Positions 1 to 12,113 of a stretch of 64,000 bases of DNA are shown in pieces. The stretch spans positions 124,001-188,000 of the forward strand of contig NW_026570359.1 in assembly GCF_019649055.1 (NCBI RefSeq). The letters are read 5' to 3'. Both the position numbers and the translations under genes were made by a program. The first letter of the stretch is position 1. Every line of letters starts with the position of its first letter. This stretch comes from Paramacrobiotus metropolitanus (Eukaryota > Tardigrada > Eutardigrada > Parachela > Macrobiotidae). The notes under the pieces were generated by a model that worked only from the letters and a program-made list of their open reading frames with translations, was not told the DNA's origin and made no database searches.

Positions 1-761
1 ATGCTATAATGAAAATTCCAAGGAAAGGGAGATAATGGAAACGGAAACGTCTTATTGTCATCGGCGATGACGGTAGATGATAACGGTTGTATTTATACGT
101 TTGGCGGCCATGACCTTTCGTATAAGGTTCATAAGGAAGGGCGTCTTTCGGACGACGCTTATTGCTTCAATCCGCGCCACAAGACGATAAAAACGTTGCC
201 GAAAATGCCGTCCAAACGATACCAAAGCTGTGTCGCTGTTAGTCCCGATGGCCTGATATATGTCATTGGTATAAGACGTAGACTTTTTACTCCCGGCTTT
301 TTAATAATACTGTGTTTGATTTTGGTTTGTTTAGGTGGAATAGGTTCGGAGCATAAACGAAAGTTTAAAGAGTTCTTTGTGGACTGTTTTGAGGCGTACA
401 ATCCGAGGACCAATCAATGGCAGGCAAAACGTGAGTTGTGCACTTTCATCGATGATCGGTCGAATATGGCGTTGAGCTTGACAGCACACTGAATTATTTA
501 GATGCAAAGCCATTGGCTGTATCATCCGACTGCTCTCGGTTGCTTACGTTTGATGGGAGGATCCATCTATTCAGGAATATAATAACGTAATACGATGCAA
601 TCCAGGACAGCTGGGTCCATTTCGCAAGCCGTACCCCGCCGATCGGTAAATGTTTTGGTTACGGGTTGGTTCCACAACATGTTGTCCAGAAATGGATGCT
701 GCAACCCGGCTCATGTGTGCACCTGAAGTGTCCCAGGGGTTGCTCAGAAAACCATTCTTAG
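1..761 (+). pseudogene. 3' remnant of a BTB-BACK-Kelch gene (Kelch Ψ1), cut by the window start
   Basis: This is the end of a Kelch-propeller gene of the same family as the genes at 2846 and 6469. The visible exon pieces are about 1-268, 335-430 (96 nt, as in every paralogue) and 502-761, with GT-AG borders at each join. The encoded text includes a Kelch strand with FGGHD, then YNPRTNQW, then the family C-terminal block LVPQHVVQKW followed by QPGSC. It looks dead. Near position 40-50 it is 7 nt shorter than Kelch B, which shifts the frame, and an in-frame TAA lies at 588-590 inside the last exon. The equivalent in the second duplicated unit is the tail at 30703-30976. The upstream BTB and BACK exons lie outside the window, so their state is unknown. 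Confidence 0.75.
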
Positions 762-2845
762 TTCCAAACAGTTACCGGTAATTGTGCCAACGTAGGCGCA
801 GCATGGCGACCAGCTGCGTTCGGTTTTCAGCCAAGTTTTGTCTGTGAATTGTGTGTCTGGCCCAGTCTGGGAATGGTCTCTTCCAGACTTTTTTGTAGCT
901 ACTTTTTCTGCTGTAAATACAGATACGAGTATAGTATATAAACCAAAAATCGTTTGGAATTTGGTATATGTCATGATGTTCAGGATCTTAATGTTCAGGA
1001 TTCACCTGCTTGTTTTCTTTCACTGCTTTCGAAAATGGTTTGCGTAGTCATCCAAACAACCACAAAGTATTTCAAATTTTGATGCTGGAAAATCAGCATT
1101 TATTGGTTTCTTAAACCCACGTTTCTTCGAATACGCTGATGTCGCGACCTGACTTCGGGTCTGTCATTTACCGAACGACAAAGTAGTCATTTGGTATTCC
1201 TGAGATTCATAATAAAAACAATGAATATTAGAAAAACGCTATCTGTACTTATACGTGTGATTTATTGATAACGTCCCTTTGTCGATTGTTTGTGTTCTGC
1301 AGTTTTGTGTTGTGAGCCGCACCTCACTGTGTCTTACGCAGGCGCTGCACTGTTGAAGGTCGTGATGTCGGTCGGTCGAAACGTGATGTCGGTCGGTTGA
1401 AACGGGCAAGCCTGTATATGATGTATGGCAGACGTAGTCTGTCTATATATTATATAGTATCCAGCGTGTAATTGAAAGGTCAGAAAGATTCTCTCTAACT
1501 GAAAGGTCAGAATGATTCTGTCTGCACTCAGCTTTTGCGTCTGCCTATCCTCTAACGGCGAAAAGATGGAAAGCTAAAGGTTAGCCTGGTCCTGCCTGTT
1601 CAGCTGCCGAACCTCTGTCAGATTCCCTTTGGCGTCGCAAAAAACACAATAAAAAAATTTCAATTTTTTTCCCGCAGTTTTTTCTAATCAATCCCCGCGA
1701 CTGCGCAAGGTTTCCGTAGGAAACGTTCCGAAGGAGTTTTTCTTTTAGAACGCACAGGAGCAATCTTGAGAGTCATTTGCCGTAGGCATTCAGTAGAGTA
1801 TACAGATGAATAATCTACTGAACGCATACGCCTAATTTACGTAGCAACAGTTTTGTCTGTTAAATTTAATTCTGTTGGCAAGCAAAAAAATTAGCAGAGG
1901 TTATTTACTACGTAAAATATTAAACAATTGTCTGCATTTGCTAATCGTTAGCAAACAGCATGCACTGACCATCAGAACCGAAACTGGGCAGTCCTGAAAA
2001 GCCAGTGATACCGAGAGTCGAAGGATAACCTCACGCGCGCAGCGATGGCAGACAGTATTTTGTTCATTTTATTCAGGCAATAGCCAATTAACATAACAAA
2101 CAAGCCCGCGATGATAGGCACTAATAAAAAGACAGGTTCATACATTAAAGAAACAACCATAATCGTTGCTGTCATTTCCAACTTTCAATGTGCCCAGACA
2201 GTATTTTTCAAAATCTGTTCCGTAACTGGATTGCGATAACGGATGTACAAGTAAACTTCGCATCATGATGTTAATATATTTGATGGTTGAATTTTTTTAT
2301 GGTCTACGAGTAACGATCAACTTTGCAACCGTCAACGTATTCCGATAGACGCACAAATGGCAGCAGTGGAACTTTTATGTGCTTCCAAAATTAACATCAA
2401 AATTTGCCTTATAACAGGGTAAAGTGACATAGACTACATGTACCGTTTATATACTGTACGAATGCCGAAGCACATGTACTCCACCGTAGAGTTGTTACAA
2501 ACGAGCCGTGGCCGCTCTGAGAATTATCGATCCGTTTATAATATTTCCTGTGGGTAATATATCAGTCGTGATCCGCCTGCAAGATGTTAGGTCAACGTTG
2601 TTTGTATGTAATTCAAATACAACTAGTACACGCGCTACGGATGTGCAATTATGTGGATTTTATCTGTATGAAATCACGTTATCTTTCCGTTAAGTTATTC
2701 AGTTCGGCTTTCCCAATCTGCAAATCGCCCAACTAAAATTATTAATTTTTGTGCTACTACAGGACTGCTACTACATGACAAGCCTTGTACCGTCTTTTTA
2801 TTAAAATTCTAGTATAGCAACCTGTATGAATTTCGGAACGTTGAT
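762..2845. other. Intergenic region, no gene seen; small tandem repeats and 5' flank of Kelch A
   Basis: No coding exon could be supported. Near 1361-1402 a motif of about 22 bp (GTGATGTCGGTCGGT core) occurs twice in tandem. Near 1475-1520 the phrase CTGAAAGGTCAGAA is repeated. From about 2470 to 2845 the sequence is clearly homologous to 31400-31828, the flank of Kelch E, so this stretch is probably the promoter and 5' UTR region carried along in the duplication. Just after the Kelch tail, about 800-920 resembles the sequence following the Kelch F tail near 31000. Confidence 0.6.
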
Positions 2846-5213
2846 ATGGAACCTTTCAACTCAGAATCTCGATCTTCGAGTTCCTTGCAACCTGTTGTGT
2901 ATGCCGCAAACGTTAGTTCTGATGTATCGCTGCGAGGAGCGGATGATCAGTCCAAACCAATCCAGTGGATTCCCTGTCACCGTGCTGTTCTGGCAGCTCA
3001 GAGTACTTACTTCCGCTCTATGTTCGCTTCGCAGATGAAAGAAGCGCATGAAAAGCAGATCCAGCTCAAGGATATCCCCCACGAGATCTTAGACCAGTAA
3101 GTAGATATCCAAAGAAAGAAAACATCAAGTGTTGCTTTGGTGTAAGGGAACGGACCACGTGGATTCTCTATTTGCACCAGTACTAAGATGTTGCGCAAAA
3201 GATTTAATAAATACGGCCGTAGTTTGCCACGCTGCATTTACAATTATTAATTTACTCATTTTAACCATAAATTATAAAAATCCGCCACTGCAAAGGCTCG
3301 TGTAAAAGTAAATTTCAGTGTATTTTTTAAAGCAGCTTAAAAGATTCTCACTGTGTGTGGTTGTTCGCAGGATTGTCCGGTACATGTATTCCTCCAGAAT
3401 CTCTTTGGAAGCCAACTACGTTTTGTTACTGTTGGAATCTGCATTATTCCTTGAAGTGATCGAAATCGTCGGTGAATGCCAGAAATTTTTAAAGAATATC
3501 ATGAATACCGGAAATTGGTTGACTATACAACGCACGGCGGAATTCCTTTCATGCAGCGACTTAATAAACATCTGCGACGAATTTGTGGTCAAGAATTTTT
3601 CAGCTCTTTCTAAGTGTGACGATTTTTTAGAGATTAACGAATCGAAGGTGAGCGATCGACCTATACTAGTTACTGCTTCTATCCATACTCAACAGAATCG
3701 TATTCAAGCGTAATATTTCACCATAATTCATTATTCTGCAGATGGTGGAACTTATTGCATCGGACGATTTGTACGCGGAGAGCGAGGACGAAGTAGCGGA
3801 CGCCGTGATTCGCTGGTTGAATAGTAATCCGGATCAACGGCTATCTCACACCGGCGAGATTTTGCCACTGATTCGAGCGCCCTTTTTGAGTGCGGAACGA
3901 TACAAATTAATTCGTAGCATCTATATGGATCCAGACCAGGTATCTGTTGAACAGTTCCGAAAGGTCACAGATGACATAATCCAACACACGCCGTATCAGC
4001 ACCGTAAATCATACAGTAAGTCTAAATTTCCGCACGCACAGATACTCTGTTCGCCACGATCGGTGTTCTACGGTTAAGTCTTTGCAGAGCCGATCCTGGT
4101 AGGCGTTGGCGGGGAACAGAGACCAAAGTTTGTTTACCGTTTCGAACCAAGTATCGAGCAATGGATCCCAGTGCGCCTTCTGCCGCAATCACCGAAAAGC
4201 AGATCTGCTTATTTACCGATTGTCGCAACGTTAAGCGGCAGTGTCCGTATTTTCGATCTGATTCACGGTGATGGCACAGCGCGCAGCTGTGTGTGGCGCT
4301 TTGAATCCGATACGGACCAATGGGAGCGATTGGCCCCGCTGCCCGTCGGACGGTGCGAGGGTCCGCTGGTGGTCAACGAAAAGGTTTATGTCCTTGTTAG
4401 CGGTGACGAATCGCAGAGCTTCCTGTGCTATAATGAACACTCCAAAGAATGGGACAAATGCGCGACGGTTCCCAAGATTTCCCTGTCATCCGCGATGACG
4501 GTACACGATAGCGGTTGCATCTACATGTTTGGCGGCCACGACGTGTCGTACAAGGTTGACAAAAAAGGCCGTCTCGCGGACTCCGCGTACTGCTTCAATC
4601 CACGCGACAAGACCGTCAAATCGTTGGCAAAAATGCCGACAAAACGATACAACAGCAGCGCTGGTGTTGGTCCCGATGGGCTGATCTATGTCATGGGTAC
4701 GGATATATGGCACTGATTGATTCTACTACCGGTTCTTGCGTAATTGATTTTTACTGTCTTTTTCTCCGTCCGCATTTTTAGGTGGAATAGGTGCTGAGCA
4801 TAAGCGCAGGTTCCGCGAATTCTTTGTCGACTGTCTGGAGGTGTATGATCCGAAAACTAACGAATGGGAGATGAAGGGTGCGTGTCACACACTACCGCTG
4901 CATTTGACGCCCAGAATGAAAATGTAAACACTTTAATTGTGCAGATGTGGAGAAATATGATATACCGTTTAGTGCGGCTCGAATGTTTGAGTTCAACGGG
5001 AAGCTCCACTGTGTTGGTGGATGTCAATCAATGGCTTACTATGATGCACCTCGGGACCGATGGATGTCCGTCGATGGCAATTTACCGCACCAACTGAGTG
5101 GATGTTCCGGTTATGCGGCAATTCCACAACACATTGTCCGGAAATGGACGCAACAACCCGGGTCGTGTGCGCACCTGAAGTGTTCTAGCGGTTGCTCAGA
5201 AGATCACTGGTAG
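2846..5213 (+). CDS. BTB-BACK-Kelch protein (KLHL-like), intact, six exons (Kelch A)
   Basis: Exons are 2846-3096, 3371-3647, 3742-4015, 4088-4696, 4782-4877 and 4945-5213. All have GT-AG borders and the phases sum to 592 codons (591 aa plus stop). The BTB domain is encoded by exon 1 and the start of exon 2 (WIPCHRAVLAA, YFRSMF, LKDIPHEIL). The BACK domain follows in exons 2-3 (residues about 100-260, with EDEVADAVIRWL). The Kelch propeller fills exons 4-6 (residues about 268-580, with repeated W-anchored strands and FGGHD), ending in the family motif IPQHIVRKW then QPGSC. KLHL proteins are Cul3 ubiquitin-ligase substrate adaptors and that is the likely role. The substrate cannot be predicted. 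The chosen ATG opens the frame directly upstream of the BTB fold. This is the best preserved Kelch copy here and the closest relative of Kelch E. Confidence 0.88.
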
Positions 5214-6468
5214 TTCGCAAAGAAATTAAACTTGTAAGAAGTTATGCGGACTCAACGACCAGATGTTGTCGGCTGTCGACCAAATGTGTTCCATAATTTG
5301 TATAAGGGATTTCTTACTTTTTTTCTTCCTTTTGTTGTATAGTGGCTACTTTCTATCACAGTAGCAAAATAGGTGTTTATATGACTTTTAGAAGACGAGG
5401 ATTTATGTGGTAGTCGTGGTCATGGTTATGCGGTAGTCACGATTGTCGAGATAGCGAGAAGCGAATAAAGATCTGGCTTCACGACGTGATAGTAAGGAAA
5501 ACTCCTCCTGCGTTTTTTAAACTTATTTGCTCCAGAAACAGATTGATATTTGAACGAATAATAGTATACATTTTGGTAGAACGTTAACAGTACTGCGATG
5601 TGACGCTATTTGAGAAAATCCAAGCAAAACACCAGACAAACTGACAAACTCTAAACTTTTAATTCGCTTCAATATATATTCGATGGCTGCTCATTTTAAG
5701 GTCGACGATGACGTTGCGCTACATTTCAACCAGACACCTGTGTGGCGGTAGAGATACTTCCAAATTTAATAACAGTATTTCACGCCGGCTGTTGCATTTA
5801 CTTTTGCGCTGACCATTATAATTTACACGCTTTCCAGTTCTCGTGGAGTTTGGGATTCGTAGCCGCTACTAGAGGGCTACATAGATTATAATAGTGAGCA
5901 GTCATATTTATATTGTCATAACAATGCGCGCGCGACTGATGGGCAAATCATCGGGGTTAATGAAAAAAAAAATAAGATTTGTATGTATGTAGTTGTAGCG
6001 CTGTACATTGTATCTGTACAAGTGGTAAATACAAGCTGCCGGTTTACTCGGTTATTGGGCTATAAATAAACGTACATATGCGCAGCCGTAACGCATGTAC
6101 CGATTCCACTTCACAGCACAGTCAATAAGCTTTAGCCGCTCTAAGGCATCGATCCACAGGGTTCCGTGTATGTATTAACACAAATGATGTTCCACAGGGA
6201 AGATATTACGAGAACATTTAACTTGTTAAAATTTATGTGCGAGTATTCGGAGTCTGTATCCACATTTTTACTGAACCAAGAGAATTTATCTATCTGTTTT
6301 TAAATACCATTTTTCTCAATGTGCAAGGAGCGTGGCCTGTTACGTGGAATATGTTGTGGAACGTACAACAATCGCGAGCTTTACACGAATGCTGTTAGTT
6401 AGCGTTCCAGTTTAGCAAATAAAATCGGTCATTCTACATGAACTTTTGCTTCCCGCTTTACGACGTCA
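5214..6468. other. Intergenic region between Kelch A and Kelch B
   Basis: No exon seen. A possible polyadenylation signal (AATAAA) lies near 5464. About 5390-5940 is related to the sequence downstream of Kelch E (38600-39660). About 6105-6310 (upstream of Kelch B) is related to 16262-16460 (upstream of the Kelch D fragment), so the flanks were duplicated together with the genes. Confidence 0.55.
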
Positions 6469-8840
6469 ATGGATTCTGTTACCTCTAAAATGTCGTTTTC
6501 CCGTTCCTTGTCTCCTGTTTTAGATGTTCTAAACAGTTCGGACGTGTTGCTCAGAGGAGCGGACGGCCAGTCCAAACCAAACGAGTGGATTCCCTGCCAC
6601 CGTGCCATTCTGGCGGCTCGAAGTACCTACTTCCGCTCCATGTTTGCTTCGCAGATGAAAGAATCGCATGAAGAACAAATCCAGCTCAAGGATATCCCTC
6701 ATGAAATTTTAGAGCGGTGAGTAAATACCGGATAGAGATACAAGTCGGGTGGTTTAGTGAGATACACCTATGATATAGAAACCATATACGTGCTTATGAT
6801 GACAATGACGAATTCTGTAGCGAGCTGCGAAACAGTGAAAACTATGAAAAAAAGCTTGCGTAAAATTCCACTATCCAAACGCGCACATTTAATAGTCACT
6901 GAGCGGTTTCATTTCCAGAATTGTTCAGTATATGTACACTACGCAAATCTCTTTGGACGCCAACAATGTCCTGTTACTGCTGGAATCGGCATTATTCCTC
7001 GATGTGACCGAGATCGTCAGCGCGTGTACGGAATTTTTGCACCGCAACATAAGCATCGAAAACTGGTTGCCCGTACAACACACGGCGGAATTCCTCTCCT
7101 GCAGCGATTTAATTAAAATCTGCGACGAATTTCTGGTCAAGAATTTTTCAGCTGTTTTAAACTGCGACGATTTTCTAGAGATTAGCGAATCAAAGGTAAG
7201 TATCGTACGATCATGTTCTTCAATGCGCAAAAGCGTAGTACTTCTTTGTGGAACGAGTTGTAATTTTACAGATGAGGGAACTGATTGCGCTGGACGATTT
7301 GTACGTGAAGAGTGAGGACGAAGTGGCGGATGCCGTCATTCGCTGGCTGAACAAGGATCCAGCTCGAATGCGCAGCATCGGCGAAATTCTACCCCTTGTT
7401 CGAGCGCCGTTTTTAAGTGCTGAAAAATTCCAGTTAGTTCGCAACATCTGTATGAATCCAGAAAGAGCCTGTGTGGAAGATTTTCGGAAGGTTACGGACG
7501 GGATAATCCACCGCACGCCATATCAACACCGCGAATCGTACAGTACGCTGGGCGCTCGTATCTGTACACGAAAATATATCGCGACGATCACCGTTAACGT
7601 TTTTGTAGAGCCGATCCTGGTTGCTGTTGGCGGTGATCACCGGCTAAAGTGTGTCTACCGCTTTGATCCGACTACCAAGAAATGGATTCCGGTGCGACTT
7701 CTGCCTCAGTCGCCCAAAAACACATGCGGCGATTTACCAATTGTCGTCACTTCGAGCGGTCGTACACGGATACACGATTTGATATACGACGAAGCTATCG
7801 CACGCAGCTGTGTGTGGCGGTACGATTCCGATACGGACCAATGGGAACGCTTGACCCCGCTGCCCGTGGGGCGGTGCGAAGGTCCGCTAGTGGGCAATGA
7901 GAAGGTGTATGTCCTTGTTAGCGGCGACCCATCGCAGTGCTTCATGTGCTATAATGAAACTTCCAAAGAATGGGAGACAGTGGCCGCTGTGCCTGGGAAG
8001 GTGCTACTGTCATCCGCGCTGACAGTTGACTATAACGGGTGTATATTCAAGTTTGGCGGGCACGACGTGTCTTATAAGGTTGACAAAAAAGGTCGTCTCT
8101 CGGGCGCTGCTTATTGTTTCAATCCACGCGACAAGACGGTCAAAGTGTTGAGAAAAATGCCGACGAAACGCTACAAATGCAGTGTCGGCGTTGGTCCCGA
8201 TGGGCTGATATATGTTGCTGGTACGAAACTCAAAGTTTTGTTTTGATTATTCGTTGTTAAATGTGGTTTTCCAATGGTGTTTTTAGGTGGCATAAGTAGA
8301 AACCGTAAGCATAAATCTGATGAATTCCTTGTCGACTATTTTGAGGTCTACGACCCGAAAACCAACCAATGGCAGAGAAAGCGTGAGTTGTGTTCTTCTA
8401 CATTTGAATCTGATGTTAAATCTGAAGTTATTTGCAGTTTCCATTATATTTTCAGATGCAGAGAAATGGGGTGTAACGTCTGACAGTGCGCGGTTGTTTA
8501 CATTGAACGGAAACTCCATCTGCTGCCGGCTGCCACCTATCCAATGGTTTACTATGATGCAGCTCAGGACAAATGGACTGAAGCTGGAGGCGTGACCCCT
8601 GCATTAGGTCAATGTTATGGCTGTGCGCTGATTCCACAACATATCATCCGGAAATGGATGCAACAACCCGGCTCGTGTGTGGGGTTAGAATGTGCCGGTA
8701 CTCGCGCATTGCAGGCACAGATGTATCTCGATAGCTATTTGTACGATCTCATACGTACTAAGTCCAATGATTTCGACTTCCAGCCCATATACCCACAGAT
8801 GTCTTCCTGCTTTTTGTACGGTCAAAACTCGACCTTTTAA
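6469..8840 (+). CDS. BTB-BACK-Kelch protein with a frameshift in the last exon (Kelch B)
   Basis: Exons are 6469-6716, 6919-7195, 7272-7542, 7609-8220, 8287-8382 and one from 8456. The exon structure and phases match Kelch A. The BTB domain (WIPCHRAILAA), BACK domain (EDEVADAVIRWL) and Kelch strands (YDSDTDQWERL, FGGHD, YDPKTNQW) are all present. In the last exon the expected GGAAAGCTCCA-type stretch is 1 nt short near 8513. The exon-joined frame therefore stops at 8593-8595, while the conserved C-terminal blade continues in another frame to 8840, with an extra tail of about 40 residues after the usual PGSC end. It is either a recent pseudogene, a truncated protein of about 530 aa, or a sequencing error. 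The third intron (7543-7608, 66 nt) has no in-frame stop. Expected role: Cul3 substrate adaptor. Confidence 0.72.
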
Positions 8841-10507
8841 AATAGAAATGTGTGTTATTGTTGGTTAATTGTCATATGGTGTAGCAATTAAGCTGCAGAG
8901 CTTTGTTTTAAAAGCCGGATTTTGTATATAAAGTGGTTGTACAAAATTATATTGCTCCTTGTCGGTTAAACGTTCTGCAGTATGCGGTACTATTCTAATC
9001 ATAGTTTCACAACTGAATATGAGAATCCAATAATTAGTTCGTTCCTTAATGTTCTTTAGTGATGTACAGTCAAAAACAACAGCATCGCAGGCGCGTCCCT
9101 AATGAATAGGTTTTTTGCAAGTTAAAAGTTTTATTGTGCTGCATCAAGATGATTTATCGCAGCAGCTCCCCCTGAGAAGTGATTCCACATTTACGCGGTG
9201 CATCCGATCGTCTTGTTCTCGCTGAAATCCGGTGTCTTGCCGAAGAAGCAAGTCCTAGAATGCATAAAATAATCAAATCTTGGCACGACACGAGATAAGG
9301 TGAGCAGGCGTCTTTTTAATAAATTTCACGGCTATAATCGTATATAAATTTTAATTTGAATTATAGTTGTTTTTGCTTGAATTGCTTCCATTTTCAGAAC
9401 GAAAAAGCCTCGCCAACTTCGCGGGAAGGCTAACGAACACTGCTCGGTATTCGGAATATCCTATCACGGCCATGTACAGTGTACATGGCATTGAGCGGAA
9501 TTTCCGAATGCCGAGAGTGTACAGTAGCCAGTGCACTACAGCCCACTTTCCCCATTATACGAAGCCTATGGCATGCCACCTCGGTTTTTGAGGTGGACGT
9601 GTACAGTACATGTGTTCTATCTTTAATGTTAAGTGACTTTTATTGATGAGCGTTACATGTGTTACATTTATAACTTTGCATTAATGTGAAAACATTTTAA
9701 TGTTTACAATTAATGGCTGCGCCTGCATAGGCATCATCATTTTAGGAATGTCGATGCACAGTATGCACTAGTGTTACTTTTCAGTCGTATTAAATATGGA
9801 ATAATAATATATAGAATAGTAGTAATAATTATGTACTGACAGTATGTACAATACTGCGCGTGCATTGCCTGCACAACTTGCGTGCGGTGTTATAATAGTC
9901 TATGATCTATTAATACTCGATTATTCGTACAAGAATTTATGTAAGCTGTTCATGCGGCGTTGCTCATGTGTCCCTCCTCCAATGTGCGCATTATCAAACA
10001 AGCCGTGGCCGTTCTGTTGGTAAAATTAATATCGATCCAAACAACCGTACACAATAAAGCTGTACAGCGTACACACATCCATCCTGATCCGCCTGCAGCT
10101 TCTTATGGGAACATGTGCTTGTTATTATGCGGTTTATACCCATACTCATAGACATGTGCACAGCTTGCGTATTTATTACATCAGTATCGCACACTGAATA
10201 CGCGACCTAAAATTCTGAATAATTTTGGTTGTTTCGTTAATGTTCAATTCAGTCATTAAATTTAATAGTGTCTACCAGCGCTGAGTTTTTTATAATGTAT
10301 GGCAATAAAAGTTTCGAGTATTGTACGTGTATGCTGCGGGAATAATCTGTATCGCAGTTATTTGGACCAGTTTCCTTACAATATGCAACCTGCCTGCCTA
10401 ACTTACATATTTGCGTTGCCTTTTCAACAACGGCCAGTCTTGCACAACCGTTTGCAATTAAAATCCCCGTTTAGCAACATTCGTTCTGTACTTCATAGTG
10501 TTCATAC
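8841..10507. other. Intergenic region between Kelch B and Kelch C
   Basis: No gene could be supported. The only structured element seen is the nested inverted repeat at about 9429-9530, listed separately. About 9960-10010 shares a short motif (AAACAAGCCGTGGCCG-like) with the upstream regions of Kelch A (near 2498) and Kelch E (near 31444), which suggests conserved 5' flanking DNA. Confidence 0.5.
9429..9530. repeat. Imperfect inverted repeat with a perfect central palindrome
   Basis: Arms CTCGGTATTCGGAAT and ATTTCCGAATGCCGAG flank a 21-nt central palindrome of the form GCCATGTACA-G-TGTACATGGC. Outer arm similarity continues weakly on both sides. No target duplication was recognised, so a MITE-like origin is only possible. 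Confidence 0.5.
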
Positions 10508-12113
10508 ATGATTTTTTTGCACTGGGAAATGGCAGCCAAACCTGCTATCTGCAGGTCCGAACAGCCGTCTCATAGTTTCTTGCCGCCTACTCAGAACGTT
10601 TTATATATCAGTTCAGATGTGGCGATCAGAGGAGCAGACGATCAAAATCATCAGACCAATCCAGTACAGTGGATTTCCTGCCGCCGCGCCATTCTGGCGG
10701 CTCGAAGCAGCTACTTCCGTTCCATGTTTACTTCGCAGATGAAAGAGGCACACGAAAAACAGATTTACCTCAAGAACATTCCGCACAAAATTCTTCACCA
10801 GTGAGTACCATATGTAGTGTATGTACAGTCTGGATTTCGCAGCATTGAATTTTATTTTCCTTTCAAGCCGCAGATCCTTACTTATTAAATGCGCTTAATT
10901 GCAGGATTATCCAGTATACGTACTATGGTAAAATCTCTTTGGACGCCGATAATGTTCTGCTACTCCTGGAATCAGCACTATTTCTCGGTGTGCTCGAATT
11001 AGTCAACGCATGTAAAGAATTTTTGAAGCGTAACATGAACGCCCGGAATTGGTTGACCGTGCAGCAAGCGGCGGAATTCCTGTCATGGAGCGATGTAGTG
11101 CAACTTTGTGAAGAGTTTGTCGTCAAGAATTTTTCCACTGTTTCGCGATGCGATGATTTCTTAAAGATTAGCGATTCCAAGGTGAGTACCACATTTACAG
11201 CCAAAGCACAGAAGGCCCTCTTTTTAAATCCGTAAGTTGTCAATTTGTAGATGATGGAATTTGTTGCATCGGATGATTTATTTGTGAAGTGCGAGGACGA
11301 AGTAGCGGATGCTGTGATTCGCTGGTTGAATAGCGATCCAGATCAGCGAATGCGCAACGTCGGCGAATTTTTACCGCTGGTTCGAGCGCCGTTCTTGAGT
11401 GCTGAACGCTCCAAATTAATTCGTGGCATTTATATAGATCCAGAGAAAGTACCAATTGAACAATTTCGAATGATTACGGACGGTATAATACAACACACGC
11501 CATATAAACACCGCAAATCATACAGTAAGTTTAGCCGAAAATGTCGACAAAACGATATAACTGCAGCGCCGGTGTGGGTCCCGACGGACTGATACACGTC
11601 ATTGGTACGGAACGAGACTGTTCGAATTTATTTTTTCAAAGCAATACTTTTTTATTGAATAATAATTAAACTTAATTAGATTTTACCGTTCTGGACGCTT
11701 ACTTTAGGGGGGAGTATAGCGCAAAATGTCCCCGAGTTACCGGAAGTCTTTGTCGGCTGTCATGAGGCCTACAATCCGAGAACAAACCAGTGGCTAAGAA
11801 AATGTGAGTCGTAAGCTTGTAAGACTGAATTGGACGTTGAAGTTGAAAGCTTTCTTGTTTAGTTGCAAATAACTGGGATATTGAGTCTGGTTCTGCTCGA
11901 CTGTTTACATTCGATGGAAAACTTCACCTAGTGCCTGGTGGATGCGGTGCAATGAAGTATTACGATGCAATCAGGGACCGATGGATAGAAGTCGCAAGAC
12001 AGACACCCCAACTCGGTAGATCTTCCGGTTGTGCGCTAGTGCCACATCATGTTGTCCGAAAATGGATGCAGCAGATAGGCTCATGTGTAGATTTGGACGG
12101 TTCTAGTGTTTGA
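10508..12113 (+). CDS. Short BTB-BACK-Kelch gene lacking most of the propeller exon (Kelch C)
   Basis: Exon 1 starts at 10508 (or the more BTB-proximal ATG at 10529) and ends at 10800. Further exons are 10905-11181, 11251-11524, 11708-11803 and 11863-12113. The BTB domain (ISCRRAILAA, YFRSMF), BACK domain (EDEVADAVIRWL) and final Kelch blade with LVPHHVVRKW are present and open. The large fourth exon, about 610 nt in the paralogues, is reduced to its last 70 nt or so, fused directly behind the exon-3 donor (about 11535-11608). Because the missing exon is phase 1 on both sides, splicing from 11524 to 11708 would keep frame and give a short BTB-BACK protein with about one and a half blades. Without that splice the frame stops at 11590-11592. 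It may be a pseudogene. A dominant-negative-like adaptor without a substrate propeller is a speculation. Confidence 0.6.

Noticed and set aside
2826-3038. Alternative start at 2826 for Kelch A
   Set aside because: That ATG is in a different frame from the BTB domain. The frame at 2846 encodes the conserved BTB residues and joins in phase to exon 2.
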